64,000 nucleotides of DNA from JADJNY01 sp046349615 (GCA_046349615.1 JAXMBZ010000001.1:124001-188000), one strand, 5' to 3'. Positions 27,822-37,520 are shown, numbered from the stretch's first letter. The notes: generated by a model not told the origin, from the letters alone. A program made the numbers and translations.

Positions 27822-28976
27822 ATGCACTCGCTGATCCCGCATCGCACCCTCGTTTCGTTCGTCCTCCTCGCGCTCCTCGCCGCGTGCGCGCCGAGCCCCG
27901 CCGCTCAAACGCCCGCGGGTCCGCCGCCGCCGCCGCCGGTCGGGGTCGAATCCGCCGAGACGAAGAAGCTCGTCGAGCACGCCGAGCTCACCGGCCGACT
28001 CGGCCCGGTCGAGACCGTCGACGTGCGCCCGCGCATCAGCGGCTACATCGACGCCGTCGCGTTCGAGGCGGGCGAGCTCGTGAAGAAGGACCAGGTCCTC
28101 TTCCGCATCGATCCGCGCTGGAACCGGGCCGAGGTCGACCGGCTCGCGGCCGAAGTGGCCGCGGCCGATGCGCGCGTCGCCGTCGTCGAACGCGAGCTCG
28201 ACCGCGCGAAGAAGCTCGACTCGCGCGCGATCAGCGCGGAGGAGGTCGAGGCGCGCAACGCGCGCGTGCTCGAGGCCCGCGCGGCGCAGGCCGCGGCGAA
28301 GGCTGCGTTGACGTCGGCCCAGCTCGACCTCGAGTACACCGAGGTCAAGGCGCCGATCGCGGGCCGCATCGGGCGCGCGCTCGTCACCGCGGGCAACTAC
28401 GTCACCGGCGCGCCGGGAGCGAACACGGTGCTCGCCTCGATCGTCTCCGTCGATCCCGTCTACTTCTACGCGGACCTCGACGAAGCGACGTACCTGCGCT
28501 TCGACGCGCTCGCGCGCGCCGGCAAGCCGATCGAAGTCGAGCTCGGGCTCTCCGACGAGACCGGGTTCCCGCGCAAGGGCCGGCTCGAGTCGCTCGACAA
28601 CCAAGTCGACGCGCGGAGCGGCACGATCCTCCTGCGCGCGTCGTTCGCGAACGCGGACGGGCGGCTCGTCCCCGGACTCTTCGCTCGCGCCCGCGTCCCG
28701 GTGGGGGAGGCGCGCGACGAGATCGTCGTCGACGACCGCGCGATCGGCACGGATCAGAACCAGAAGTTCGTCCTCGTCGTCGGCGCGGGCGACGTCGCGG
28801 AGTACCGCAAGGTGAAGCTCGGTCCCGTGCACGACGGACGCCGCATCGTCCGCGATGGATTGAAGGCGGGCGAGCGCGTCATCGTCACGGGCCTGCAGAA
28901 GTGCCGCCCCGGAGCGCCGGTGAAGCCCGAGCCGCTCGCGAAGTCCGACGAAGCCGCGAACGCGTCGCAGCGCTGA
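27822..28976 (+). CDS. RND efflux periplasmic adaptor (AcrA/MexE-type membrane fusion lipoprotein)
   Basis: 384 residues. Lipobox LLALLAAC at the N-terminus anchors it in the inner membrane. VDVRPRISGYIDAVAFEAGELVKKDQVLFRIDPR is the first barrel/lipoyl half (shown here only by its start and the motif GELVKKDQVLFRID). A helical hairpin with ARVLEARAAQAAAKAALTSA follows, then the second lipoyl half LDLEYTEVKAPIAGRIGRAL and the beta-barrel VSVDPVYFYADLDEATYLRF. It bridges the pump to the outer-membrane factor, both encoded in the next reading frame 13 bases on. Confidence 0.93.
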   Translation: MHSLIPHRTLVSFVLLALLAACAPSPAAQTPAGPPPPPPVGVESAETKKLVEHAELTGRLGPVETVDVRPRISGYIDAVAFEAGELVKKDQVLFRIDPRWNRAEVDRLAAEVAAADARVAVVERELDRAKKLDSRAISAEEVEARNARVLEARAAQAAAKAALTSAQLDLEYTEVKAPIAGRIGRALVTAGNYVTGAPGANTVLASIVSVDPVYFYADLDEATYLRFDALARAGKPIEVELGLSDETGFPRKGRLESLDNQVDARSGTILLRASFANADGRLVPGLFARARVPVGEARDEIVVDDRAIGTDQNQKFVLVVGAGDVAEYRKVKLGPVHDGRRIVRDGLKAGERVIVTGLQKCRPGAPVKPEPLAKSDEAANASQR

Positions 28977-28989
28977 ACGGAGCACGTCC

Positions 28990-31900
28990 ATGGGCTTCTC
29001 CCAGTTCTTCATCCGTCGCCCGGTGTTCGCGGGCGTGATGTCGGTGCTCATCCTGATCATCGGTGCGATCTCGCTGACGCGCTTGCCGGTCAGCGAATAC
29101 CCCGAGATCGTCCCGCCGTCGGTCGTCGTCCGCGCGACGTACCCCGGCGCGAACGCGCGCACGATCGCCGAGACCGTCGCGACGCCGCTCGAGCAGACGA
29201 TCAACGGCGTCGAGAACATGCTCTACATGACGTCGCAGGCGGCGAGCGACGGCGTGCTCGCGCTGACGATCACGTTCCAGCTCGGCACCGACGTCGACAA
29301 GGCGCAGGTGCAGGTGCAGAACCGCGTGTCGCAGGCGCTGCCGAAGCTGCCCGAGGAAGTGCGCCGTCTCGGCGTCGTCGTCACGAAGCAGTCGCCCGAC
29401 CTCACGATGGTCGCGCACCTCGTGTCGCCGAGCGGCCGCTACGACGAGGTCTACCTGCGCAATTTCGCGACGCTGCAGGTGAAGGACGCGCTCGCCCGCA
29501 TCCCGGGCGTCGGTTCCGTCGAGGTCTTCGGCGCGGGCGACTTCGCGATGCGCGTGTGGCTCGACACGGAGAAGCTCGCCGCGCGCGGCCTCACCGCGAG
29601 CGACGTCGTCAACGCGATCCGCGAGCAGAACACGCAGGTCGCGGCCGGAGCGATCGGCCAACCGCCGATGGCGCGCGCTCCCGGCGCTCCCGGCGCGGAG
29701 TTCGAGACGCAGATCACGACGCAGGGCCGCCTCGTCGACGAGGAGCAGTTCGACGAGATCATCGTCCAGGTCGGCCCGCTCGGGCAGAAGACGTTCTTGA
29801 AGGACGTCGCGCGCGTCGAGCTCGGCGCGTCGAGCTACTCGCTGCGCTCGCTGCTCGACAACCAGGTCGCGATCGCGCTCCCGATCTTCCAGGCGCCGGG
29901 CGCGAACGCGATCCAGCTCTCGAACGACGTGCGCGCGAAGCTGGCGGAGCTCCAGAAGACGTTCCCCGACGGCGTCGAGTACCGGATCGTCTACGACCCG
30001 ACCGTCTTCGTGCGGAAGTCGATCCGCGCGGTGATCAGCACGCTGCTCGAGGCGATCGTGCTCGTCGTCCTCGTCGTGATCGTGTTCCTCCAGACGTGGC
30101 GCGCGTCGATCATCCCGCTCGTCGCGGTGCCCGTGTCGCTCGTCGGCACGTTCGCGGCGATGAAGGGGCTCGGGTTCAGCATCAACGCGCTGTCGCTGTT
30201 CGGGCTCGTGCTCGCGATCGGCATCGTCGTCGACGACGCGATCGTCGTCGTCGAAAACGTCGAGCGCAACATCGAGCGCGGGCTCTCGCCGCTCGAGGCG
30301 ACGCGCGTCGCGATGAAGGAAGTGACGGGGCCGATCATCGCGACTGCGCTCGTGCTCTGCGCCGTGTTCGTGCCGACCGGCTTCATCAGCGGGCTCACCG
30401 GCCAGTTCTACAAGCAGTTCGCGATCACGATCGCTATCTCGACCGTGATCTCGGCCTTCAACTCGCTGACGCTGTCGCCCGCGCTCTCCGCCGTGCTCCT
30501 GCGCGGGCACGATCAGGAGAAGGACGTCCTCCAGAAGACGATCGACCTCCTGTTCGGGTGGTTCTTCCGGCCGTTCAACCGCTTCTTCGCGTGGGCGAGC
30601 GAGCGCTACTCGCGCACCGTCGGTTGGGCGATCCGCAAGAGCGTGATCGCGATCGCGCTGTACCTCGGCCTCGTCTACCTGACGGGTTGGAGCTTCGCGA
30701 ACACGCCGACGGGCTTCGTGCCGACGCAGGACAAGCAGTACGTCGTGGCACTCGCGCAGCTCCCCGACGCGTCGTCGATCGACCGCACCGAGGCCGTCGT
30801 GCGGCGCATGACCGACATCGCGCTCGCGACGCCGGGCGTCGAGCACGTCGTCGCGTTCCCGGGCCTCAGCGTCAACGGCTTCGCCGCGTCGCCGAACGCC
30901 GCGATCCTGTTCTTCGGCCTGAAGCCGTTCGAGGAGCGCGAGAAGCCCGAGGAATCGGGCCTCGCGATCGTCGGCGCGCTCAACGCGCAATTCGCGGCGA
31001 TCCAAGAGGCGTTCGTGCTCGCCGTGCCGCCGCCGCCGGTGAACGGCATCGGCACGCTCGGCGGGTTCAAGCTCTACGTCGAGGACAAGGCCGACGTCGG
31101 CTACGACGCGCTCTTCCAGACGACGCAGGGCCTCGTCGGCCGCGCGTGGCAGACGCCGGAGCTCACGAACACGTTCTCGACGTTCACCGTCAACGTGCCG
31201 CAACTCCAGGCCGACATCGACCGCGAGAAGGCGAAGTCGCAGGGCGTTCCGCTGTCGGCTCTGTTCGAGACGATGCAGATCAACCTCGGCTCGCTGTACG
31301 TGAACGACTTCAACCGCTTCGGACGCACCTACCAGGTCGTCGTGCAGGCGGACCAGAAGTTCCGCGACGACGCGAGCGACGTGACGCGCCTCAAGGTGCG
31401 CAACGCGGCGGGCGAGATGGTCCCGCTCGGCACGCTCGTGAACGTCACCGAGGGCTACGGGCCCGATCGCGTCGTGCGCTACAACGGCTCGCCCGCCGCA
31501 GAGATCTCGGGCGGTCCGGCGCCGGGCCACAGCTCGGGCGAGGCCGAGGCCGCGATGGCGAAGCTCGTCGAGGAGAACCTGCCGAAGGGCATGGCGTACG
31601 AGTGGACCGAGCTCACGTACCAGCGCATCCTCGCGGGCAACACGGCGATCTACATCTACCCGCTGTGCCTCTTGCTCGTGTTCCTCGTGCTCGCTGCGCA
31701 GTACGAGAGCTTCCGCATGCCGCTCGCGATCGTCTTGATCGTGCCGCTGTGCCTCCTGTTCGCGCTCGCGGGCGTGTACCTGTCGCACGGCGACAACAAC
31801 GTGTTCACGCAGATCGGCCTGATCGTGCTCGTCGGTCTCGCGTGCAAGAACGCGATCCTCATCGTCGAGTTCGCGAAGGTGAAGCAGGACGAAGGGCTCT

Positions 31901-33642
31901 CCGCCGCCGACGCCGCGATCGCGGCAGCGAAGCTGCGCCTGCGCCCGATCCTGATGACGTCGATCGCGTTCATCGCGGGCGTGTTCCCGCTCGTCGTCAG
32001 CCACGGCGCCGGCGCCGAGATGCGCCGCGCGATGGGCGTCGCGGTGTTCTCCGGCATGATCGGCGTGACGTTCCTCGGGCTCGTGCTCACGCCGGTGTTC
32101 TACGCGTTCCTCCTGCGCTGGGGCGCGCGCCGTGCCGCGCACGCCGCGCCCGCGCCGAGCGCGCACGGTGGGGGACACGTCGGCGCGACGACGGCGGGGA
32201 TCCTCCTCGCGGCGTTCCTCCTGAACGCGTGCGTCGGCAAGCCCGTCGGTCCCGACTACGAGCGTCCGAAGCTCGACGTGCCCGAGCGCTTCGACGGCGT
32301 CGCCGCGAACGCGTGGAAGGAAGGCCGGCCGAGCGACGGCGTCGAGCGCGGCGACTGGTGGCGCGTGTTCGCGGATCCGGAGCTCGACGCGCTCCAACGC
32401 CGCGCCGCGCAGGAGAACCAGGACCTCAAGGCCGCGATCGCGCGGCTCGAGGAAGCTCGCGCGGGCACGCGTGAAGCGCGCTCCTCGCTCTTCCCGAGCG
32501 CGTCGTTCGATCCGTCGTGGTCGCGCACGCGCAACTCGCCGAACGGCGCGTTCCCGATCCCGATCCGGCACAGCAGCTCGACGCGCGTCCCGCTCGACGT
32601 GTCGTACGAGCTCGACTTGTTCGGCAAGAACGCACGCCTGATCGAGTCCGCGGAGCGCGGCGCGGAGGCGCGCCAGGCCGCGTTCGAAACGCTGCGTCTC
32701 TCGCTCCACGCGCAGGTGGCGAAGCTCTACTTCGCGCTGCGCGCGAGCGACACCGACCTCGCGCTCCTGCGGCGCACCGTCGCGCTGCGCGACGACGCGC
32801 TCGCGATCGCGAAGCAGCGCTTCGAAGGCGGCCTCGGCACCGAGCTCGACCGCACGCGCGCCGAAGTCGAAGCCGCGACCGTGCGCGCCGAGCTCGCGGC
32901 CGCCGAGCGCGCGCGCGGCGAGCTCGCGAACGGCCTCGCGCTGCTCGTCGGGGCACCCGCGAGCTCGTTCTCCTTCGCCACGCAACCGCCGCTCGAAGGC
33001 ACGCCGCCCGAAGTCCCCGCTGGACTTCCCGCGGAATTGCTCGAGCGCCGCCCCGACGTCGCGGCCGCCGAGCGCGACCTCGCCGCGCGCAACGCGCGCA
33101 TCGGCGTCGCCGAAGCCTCGTTCTTCCCGTCGATCCGCCTGACCGGCTACGGCGGCTTCGAGAGCAACGAACTCGGCGAACTGCTCGACTGGGACAACCG
33201 GATCTGGAGCCTCGCCCCGAGCATCTCCCTCCCGATCTTCCAAGGTGGCCGCCTCGAAGCGAACCTCGCCCGCTCGCGCGCGAGCTTCGACGAAGGCGTC
33301 GCGCTCTACCGCCAACAAGTCCTGATCGCCTTCCGCGAAGTCCAAGACGCCCTGACCGCGACGCGCTGGCTCACCGAGGAATCCAGCGCCGACCAGAGCG
33401 CGCTGATCGCCGCCCGCGACGCCGCCCGCATCGCGCGCCAACGCTACGACGCCGGCCTGACCACCTACCTCGACGTGATCGACGCCGAACGCACCGCGCT
33501 CAGCCTCGAACGCGCGACCAATCAAGTCACCGGTGCGCGCTACACGACGACGATCACGCTGATCCAATCCCTCGGCGGCGGTTGGACCCACACCTCTCTG
33601 CCCCCGCTCGCCAAAGAAGCCGCCCCCACAAGCAACCCCTGA
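28990..33642 (+). CDS. fused RND multidrug pump (AcrB/MexF-type) and NodT-type outer-membrane factor
   Basis: A single 1550-residue frame. Residues 1-1050 are a complete HAE1 pump: FFIRRPVFAGVMS start, GVENMLYMTSQAASDG, the proton-relay pair Asp415-Asp416 in AIGIVVDDAIVVVENV, GLACKNAILIVEFAK and end FYAFLLRWGARR. After a short Ala/Pro/His linker comes TAGILLAAFLLNAC, whose Cys1081 completes a lipobox. Residues 1081-1550 are a full-length NodT/OprM-type outer-membrane factor: VGPDYERPKLDVP, GDWWRVFADPELDAL, YELDLFGKNARL, and RYDAGLTTYLDVIDAER. No ATG, GTG or TTG lies in frame just before the second signal. The chain could be cleaved by signal peptidase II into pump and lipoprotein channel. Confidence 0.93.
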   Translation: MGFSQFFIRRPVFAGVMSVLILIIGAISLTRLPVSEYPEIVPPSVVVRATYPGANARTIAETVATPLEQTINGVENMLYMTSQAASDGVLALTITFQLGTDVDKAQVQVQNRVSQALPKLPEEVRRLGVVVTKQSPDLTMVAHLVSPSGRYDEVYLRNFATLQVKDALARIPGVGSVEVFGAGDFAMRVWLDTEKLAARGLTASDVVNAIREQNTQVAAGAIGQPPMARAPGAPGAEFETQITTQGRLVDEEQFDEIIVQVGPLGQKTFLKDVARVELGASSYSLRSLLDNQVAIALPIFQAPGANAIQLSNDVRAKLAELQKTFPDGVEYRIVYDPTVFVRKSIRAVISTLLEAIVLVVLVVIVFLQTWRASIIPLVAVPVSLVGTFAAMKGLGFSINALSLFGLVLAIGIVVDDAIVVVENVERNIERGLSPLEATRVAMKEVTGPIIATALVLCAVFVPTGFISGLTGQFYKQFAITIAISTVISAFNSLTLSPALSAVLLRGHDQEKDVLQKTIDLLFGWFFRPFNRFFAWASERYSRTVGWAIRKSVIAIALYLGLVYLTGWSFANTPTGFVPTQDKQYVVALAQLPDASSIDRTEAVVRRMTDIALATPGVEHVVAFPGLSVNGFAASPNAAILFFGLKPFEEREKPEESGLAIVGALNAQFAAIQEAFVLAVPPPPVNGIGTLGGFKLYVEDKADVGYDALFQTTQGLVGRAWQTPELTNTFSTFTVNVPQLQADIDREKAKSQGVPLSALFETMQINLGSLYVNDFNRFGRTYQVVVQADQKFRDDASDVTRLKVRNAAGEMVPLGTLVNVTEGYGPDRVVRYNGSPAAEISGGPAPGHSSGEAEAAMAKLVEENLPKGMAYEWTELTYQRILAGNTAIYIYPLCLLLVFLVLAAQYESFRMPLAIVLIVPLCLLFALAGVYLSHGDNNVFTQIGLIVLVGLACKNAILIVEFAKVKQDEGLSAADAAIAAAKLRLRPILMTSIAFIAGVFPLVVSHGAGAEMRRAMGVAVFSGMIGVTFLGLVLTPVFYAFLLRWGARRAAHAAPAPSAHGGGHVGATTAGILLAAFLLNACVGKPVGPDYERPKLDVPERFDGVAANAWKEGRPSDGVERGDWWRVFADPELDALQRRAAQENQDLKAAIARLEEARAGTREARSSLFPSASFDPSWSRTRNSPNGAFPIPIRHSSSTRVPLDVSYELDLFGKNARLIESAERGAEARQAAFETLRLSLHAQVAKLYFALRASDTDLALLRRTVALRDDALAIAKQRFEGGLGTELDRTRAEVEAATVRAELAAAERARGELANGLALLVGAPASSFSFATQPPLEGTPPEVPAGLPAELLERRPDVAAAERDLAARNARIGVAEASFFPSIRLTGYGGFESNELGELLDWDNRIWSLAPSISLPIFQGGRLEANLARSRASFDEGVALYRQQVLIAFREVQDALTATRWLTEESSADQSALIAARDAARIARQRYDAGLTTYLDVIDAERTALSLERATNQVTGARYTTTITLIQSLGGGWTHTSLPPLAKEAAPTSNP

Positions 33643-33704
33643 CGCCTCCACCCGCCTTCGCCGCTCTCCCTCCTTTGCCTTTCACCTCCCTCTCTCCCAA
33701 TAGA

Positions 33705-33836
33705 ACTCCGCGCTCGATCAGGCCGGTTCCTCCGGCCTGATCGAGCGCGGAGTCTGGGATGCGGAGCACCCAAATGTGCGCCTTTGCATCCCAGTCTCCT
33801 TCGCTCTCCACCCGCCTTCCGCGCTCCCGACCGACC
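33705..33836 (+). repeat. 131-bp structured repeat, copy 1
   Basis: A perfect 22-base stem (33705-33726 with 33732-33753) closes on a TTCCT loop. Its outer seven bases are ACTCCGC/GCGGAGT and the bases next to the loop are CCGG. A second hairpin, CTGGGATGC (33754-33762) with GCATCCCAG (33786-33794), follows, then a conserved tail ending GCGCTCCCGACCGACC. Copies 2 and 3 share the same length and plan. It lies between the RND-OMF gene and the AlbA_2 gene, both plus strand. Confidence 0.85.
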
Positions 33837-33841
33837 CTCAA

Positions 33842-34483
33842 GTGCCCCTCCCCCCGTCCACTCTCCTCTCCCTCCTCGAGTCCGGCGAAGGCCGCACCCT
33901 CGAGTTCAAACAAGGCCTGCAACGCCCCGAGAAACTCGCCCGCACCCTCTCCGCCTTCGCCAACACCCGCGGCGGCATCCTCCTGATCGGCATCGGCGAC
34001 CGCAGCGAAATCCTCGGCGCCCCGCACCCGCCCGACACGCTCCGCGAACTCGCCACGATCGCGCGCACGCTCCTCACCCCCGCGCTCGACGTCGAGCTCT
34101 CGATCACGCACGTCGAATCCAAACCGATCGTCGTGTGCTCCGTCCCGCTCTCCCACACGCGCCCGCACAGCATCGCCGCCGACGACGGCTCGCGCGTCAT
34201 CTACCTCCGCGCCGGCTCCTCGAACCGCCTCGCGACGCCGAAAGCCCTCGCCGAACTCGAGCGCTCCACCCGCACTCCGCGCGCGTACACCGAACTCGAG
34301 CTCTCCATCCTCGCCTGGGTCGCGCAACGCACCGCCGCGAACGTCCCCGCGACGATCCCCGCCTACGCCGAGGAATCGCACACCGGCAAACAACGCGTCC
34401 GCAGCGCGTTCATGGCGCTCGAACGCGCCGGCGAGCTCATCGGACACGGCGTCGGCACGCAGCGCGTGTACCGACCGACGTGA
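33842..34483 (+). CDS. AlbA_2 (schlafen-like) domain protein
   Basis: 213 residues. The pattern GRTLEFKQGLQRPEKLARTLSAFANTRGG (core LEFKQ and AFANTRGG), then LIGIGDRSEILG and later VYLRAGSSNRLA-type strand, is the divergent AAA_4/AlbA_2 domain of putative transcriptional regulators. The last 60 residues resemble a winged-helix segment ending in GVGTQRVYRPT. The frame is open back to GTG 33776, but that codon is inside the conserved repeat tail, so GTG 33842 is preferred; neither has a good ribosome site. It stops nine bases before the convergent sucA end. Role: possible nucleic-acid-binding regulator, unproven. Confidence 0.65.
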   Translation: MPLPPSTLLSLLESGEGRTLEFKQGLQRPEKLARTLSAFANTRGGILLIGIGDRSEILGAPHPPDTLRELATIARTLLTPALDVELSITHVESKPIVVCSVPLSHTRPHSIAADDGSRVIYLRAGSSNRLATPKALAELERSTRTPRAYTELELSILAWVAQRTAANVPATIPAYAEESHTGKQRVRSAFMALERAGELIGHGVGTQRVYRPT

Positions 34484-34492
34484 CCGACGCAC

Positions 34493-37243
34493 TCAGCCCG
34501 TGAACGCGCGTTCGACGAGCTCCGCCTGCTCCGTCTTGTGCGCGTTGAGCGACCCGGTCGCCGGGCTCGCGGCCTCGGGCCTTGCGACGCACGAGAGCGC
34601 GAACCGCGCCGCGATCGCCGCGCCGAAGCGCGCCTGGACATGGCGCCACGCACCCATGTTCTCGGGCTCTTCCTGCACCCACACGACCTTCGCGCCGTCC
34701 GCATAGCGCGCGAGCGCGTTCATCAGCTCGTCCTTCGCGAGCGGATAGAGCTGCTCCACGCGCAGGATCGGCGTGTCGGATCCGCGCTTCTCGCGCGCTT
34801 CCTCGAGGTCGTAGTACACCTTGCCCGTGCACAGGAGCACGCGCTCGACCTTCCCGGTCTTCGGCGTCGGGTGCGTATCCGCGATCACGCGCTGGAAACG
34901 TCCACTTGCGAGCTCGTCGAGCTTCGACGTCGCGCGCGCGTGCCGCAGCAGGCTCTTCGGCGTCATCACGACGAGCGGCTTGCGCAACGTGCGCTTCGCC
35001 TGCCGCCGCAGCAGGTGGAACATCTGCGCGGGCGTCGTCGGATAGCACACCTGCACGTTGTCGTTCGCGCACGACGCGAGGAAGCGCTCGAGGCGCGCGC
35101 TCGAGTGCTCGGGCCCTTGGCCTTCGAACGCGTGGGGGAGCAGGAGCCCGAGCCCGGAGAGGTGCTTCCACTTGTCTTCCGCGCTCGACAGGAACTGGTC
35201 CCAGATCACCTGCGCCGCGTTGACGAAGTCGCCGAACTGCGCTTCCCAGAGCACGAGCGCTTCGGGGAAGTCGAGGCTGAACCCGTACTCGAACGCCATG
35301 ACGCCGGCTTCGCTGAGCGGGCTGTTCACGATCTCGACGGGCGCTTGGTTCGCCGCGAGATGCGCGAGCGTCGCGTGCTCGCGTCCCGTGCGCGGATCGT
35401 GCAGCACCGCGTGTCGATGCGTGAACGTGCCGCGCTCGCAGTCCTGACCCGTGAGGCGCACGCGCGTGCCCTCGACGGCGAGCGTGGCGAACGCGAGCCC
35501 TTCGCCCGCGCTCCAATCGAGCGGCTTCTTTCCCTGCGCCATCTCGAGGCGCGCTTCGAGGAAGCGCTCGATCTTCGCGTGCGGCTGGAAGCCCTGAGGG
35601 AGCTTCGTGGTCGCGACGAGCAGCTCCTCGAGCTTCGCGCGCGCGACGCCCGTGTCGAGCTCCGGCGTCGCGGCGTCCGCGCCGCCCGCGAAGCCCTTCC
35701 ACGCGTCGAGCTTCGGCTCCGCGGGCTTCGCGTAGTCCGCGGCGCGCGCCGCCTCGTATTCGGCGTCGTAGCGCGCGCGCACGGCCTCGAGAATCGCTTC
35801 GCCCTGCTCGCGCGTGACGAGCTCCATCTGCACGAGCTTGTCGAGGTAGCGCTCGCGCGTCGGCTTCGTCTTCCTGACCTCGTCGTAGAGTAGCGGCTGC
35901 GTGAACGCGGGCTCGTCCGCTTCGTTGTGACCATGACGGCGGTAGCCGACGAGGTCGATCACGACCTCCGACGCGAACTGCTGGCGGTAGTCGAGCGCGA
36001 TGCGCGCGGCTTCGCAGACCGCTTCGGGGTCCTCCGCGTTCACGTGGAGGATCGGCACCTGCAGCATGAGCGCGACGTCCGTGCAGTACGGCGTCGAGCG
36101 CGACTCGTCGGGATCGGTCGTGAAGCCGACCTGGTTGTTCACGACGACGTGCAGCGTGCCGCCGGTCTGGTAGCCCGCGAGCTTCGACAGGTTCAGCGTC
36201 TCCTGCACGATGCCCTGGCCCGCGAACGCGGCGTCGCCGTGGAGCAGCACGGCGAGCCCGCGCTTCGACTCGGCGTCGCCGCGGCGCGTCGAGCGCGCGC
36301 GCGCGCGACCGAGTGCCACCGTGTTGACGAACTCGAGGTGGCTCGGGTTCGAGCAGAGCGAGACCTTCACGGCGCGGCCGGAGCGCGTCGCGTGCTCCGT
36401 GCTCCACCCGAGGTGGTACTTCACGTCGCCCTTGCCCTTGTACGACGCGGCGTCGACGTCGGCGAACTCGCGGAAGACGTCGCGCGGGCGCTTGCCCGCG
36501 ACGTGCGTGAGCACGTTGAGGCGGCCGCGGTGCGCCATGCCGAGCACGACGTCCTCGACGCCGTGCGCGCCGCAGTGCTCGATCATCGCGAAGCAGAGCG
36601 GGATCAAGCTCTCGTTGCCTTCGAGCGAGAAGCTCTTCGAGCCGAGGAACTTCTTCTGGATCGTCGTCTCGAAGAGGAGCGCGCTCGTGAGGCGCTCGAG
36701 GATCGCGACGCGCTCGTCCTTCGTCGGTTCGGGACGCGCCTTCGGCGATTCGAAGCGCTCGACGAGCCACGCGCGCTTCGCGTCGTCCTCGATGTGCATG
36801 AACTGCACGCCGATCGAGCCGGCCCACGCGGTCTTCAGGCGCTCGACGATCGCGGAGAGCGGCTCGACGCGGCCGTGGAACGTGAAGGAGCCCGCGAGGT
36901 CGCCGTTCGCGAGTCCCGCGGCGGCGAGCTCGAGGTCGCGGCGTTCGGGACGCGCGCGCCCGAACGGATCGATGCGCGCGACGAAGTGCCCGCGCTCGCG
37001 CCAGCGGCGGACGAGCTCGTCGACCTGCGCCTGCTTCGTGCTGCCGCCGGCGACGACGGGCGCGTGGAAGAGTCCGCGCGCTTCGAAGCTCGGCCCGTCG
37101 ACGACGGTGCCCGCGGCGGGCCAGCCCTGGAAATAGCGACGCCACTCTTCGGGCACCGAGTTCGGGTCGGCCTGGAAGCGCCCGTAGAGCTCCTCGACGA
37201 AGGCCAGGTTCGATGCGTTCAGGAGTTGGGGGTCGTCGCGCAT
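34493..37243 (-). CDS. sucA: 2-oxoglutarate dehydrogenase E1 component
   Basis: Thiamine-diphosphate enzyme of the TCA cycle. 916 residues, normal length. N-terminal NLAFVEELYGRFQADPNSVPEEWRRYF is the typical E1o beginning (only its start need be noted: AFVEELYGRF). ThDP/Mg motifs: HGDAAFAGQGIVQETLNLS and NNQVGFTT. Also GMAHRGRLNVL, VDLVGYRRHGHNEADEP, and the C-terminal EEPENMGAW typical of the E1o family. Start at 37243 gives MRDDPQLLNASN. The gene has its own 277-bp upstream region with an inverted repeat, so it is likely expressed separately from sucB. Confidence 0.96.
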   Translation of the reverse strand: MRDDPQLLNASNLAFVEELYGRFQADPNSVPEEWRRYFQGWPAAGTVVDGPSFEARGLFHAPVVAGGSTKQAQVDELVRRWRERGHFVARIDPFGRARPERRDLELAAAGLANGDLAGSFTFHGRVEPLSAIVERLKTAWAGSIGVQFMHIEDDAKRAWLVERFESPKARPEPTKDERVAILERLTSALLFETTIQKKFLGSKSFSLEGNESLIPLCFAMIEHCGAHGVEDVVLGMAHRGRLNVLTHVAGKRPRDVFREFADVDAASYKGKGDVKYHLGWSTEHATRSGRAVKVSLCSNPSHLEFVNTVALGRARARSTRRGDAESKRGLAVLLHGDAAFAGQGIVQETLNLSKLAGYQTGGTLHVVVNNQVGFTTDPDESRSTPYCTDVALMLQVPILHVNAEDPEAVCEAARIALDYRQQFASEVVIDLVGYRRHGHNEADEPAFTQPLLYDEVRKTKPTRERYLDKLVQMELVTREQGEAILEAVRARYDAEYEAARAADYAKPAEPKLDAWKGFAGGADAATPELDTGVARAKLEELLVATTKLPQGFQPHAKIERFLEARLEMAQGKKPLDWSAGEGLAFATLAVEGTRVRLTGQDCERGTFTHRHAVLHDPRTGREHATLAHLAANQAPVEIVNSPLSEAGVMAFEYGFSLDFPEALVLWEAQFGDFVNAAQVIWDQFLSSAEDKWKHLSGLGLLLPHAFEGQGPEHSSARLERFLASCANDNVQVCYPTTPAQMFHLLRRQAKRTLRKPLVVMTPKSLLRHARATSKLDELASGRFQRVIADTHPTPKTGKVERVLLCTGKVYYDLEEAREKRGSDTPILRVEQLYPLAKDELMNALARYADGAKVVWVQEEPENMGAWRHVQARFGAAIAARFALSCVARPEAASPATGSLNAHKTEQAELVERAFTG

Positions 37244-37520
37244 GGGTGTCGGAGCTTCGGCGTCCTCGAACGCGTCGGCGCGGCTCCGTCCGCCGTGCTC
37301 GGGCGCGCCAAGGGGCGAGGAGAATACCAGCTCGACCGCGGCCGTCGGAGGGTGGTCGTGCGCGATGATCGGCAGACGGACCGGCTGACCTTGGGGGCAC
37401 CTCTACGCAAGCGTGCGCGAGCTCTGAAACGCCCAAGCCGCGAGGCGGCAAGGGCTTCCTGCCTCGAAGGCAATCGTGCAACAGCCTGTTGCACAATTGC
37501 AGGGGAAGGCGGCTCGAGCC
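37244..37520. promoter_or_regulatory. upstream region of sucA with an inverted repeat
   Basis: No gene is supported. GTGCAACA (37476-37483) and TGTTGCAC (37487-37494) form a perfect 8-base inverted repeat with a 3-base spacer, in the most AT-rich patch of the region. It could be an operator for sucA or a terminator for the upstream membrane-protein gene, which is also on the minus strand. I cannot decide between them. Confidence 0.4.

Noticed and set aside
28885..33651. 1588-codon open frame on the minus strand opposite the RND-OMF gene
   Set aside because: It is rich in Arg, Glu, Asp and His with no domain, as expected of antisense frames in GC-rich codon-biased DNA. The plus strand encodes well-conserved proteins.
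33554..33850. Short conserved-looking peptide with LRIPDSAL on the minus strand, repeated near 42850 and 57250
   Set aside because: It is the translation of the structured DNA repeat. Conservation follows the palindrome and tail, and there is no consistent start or ribosome site.
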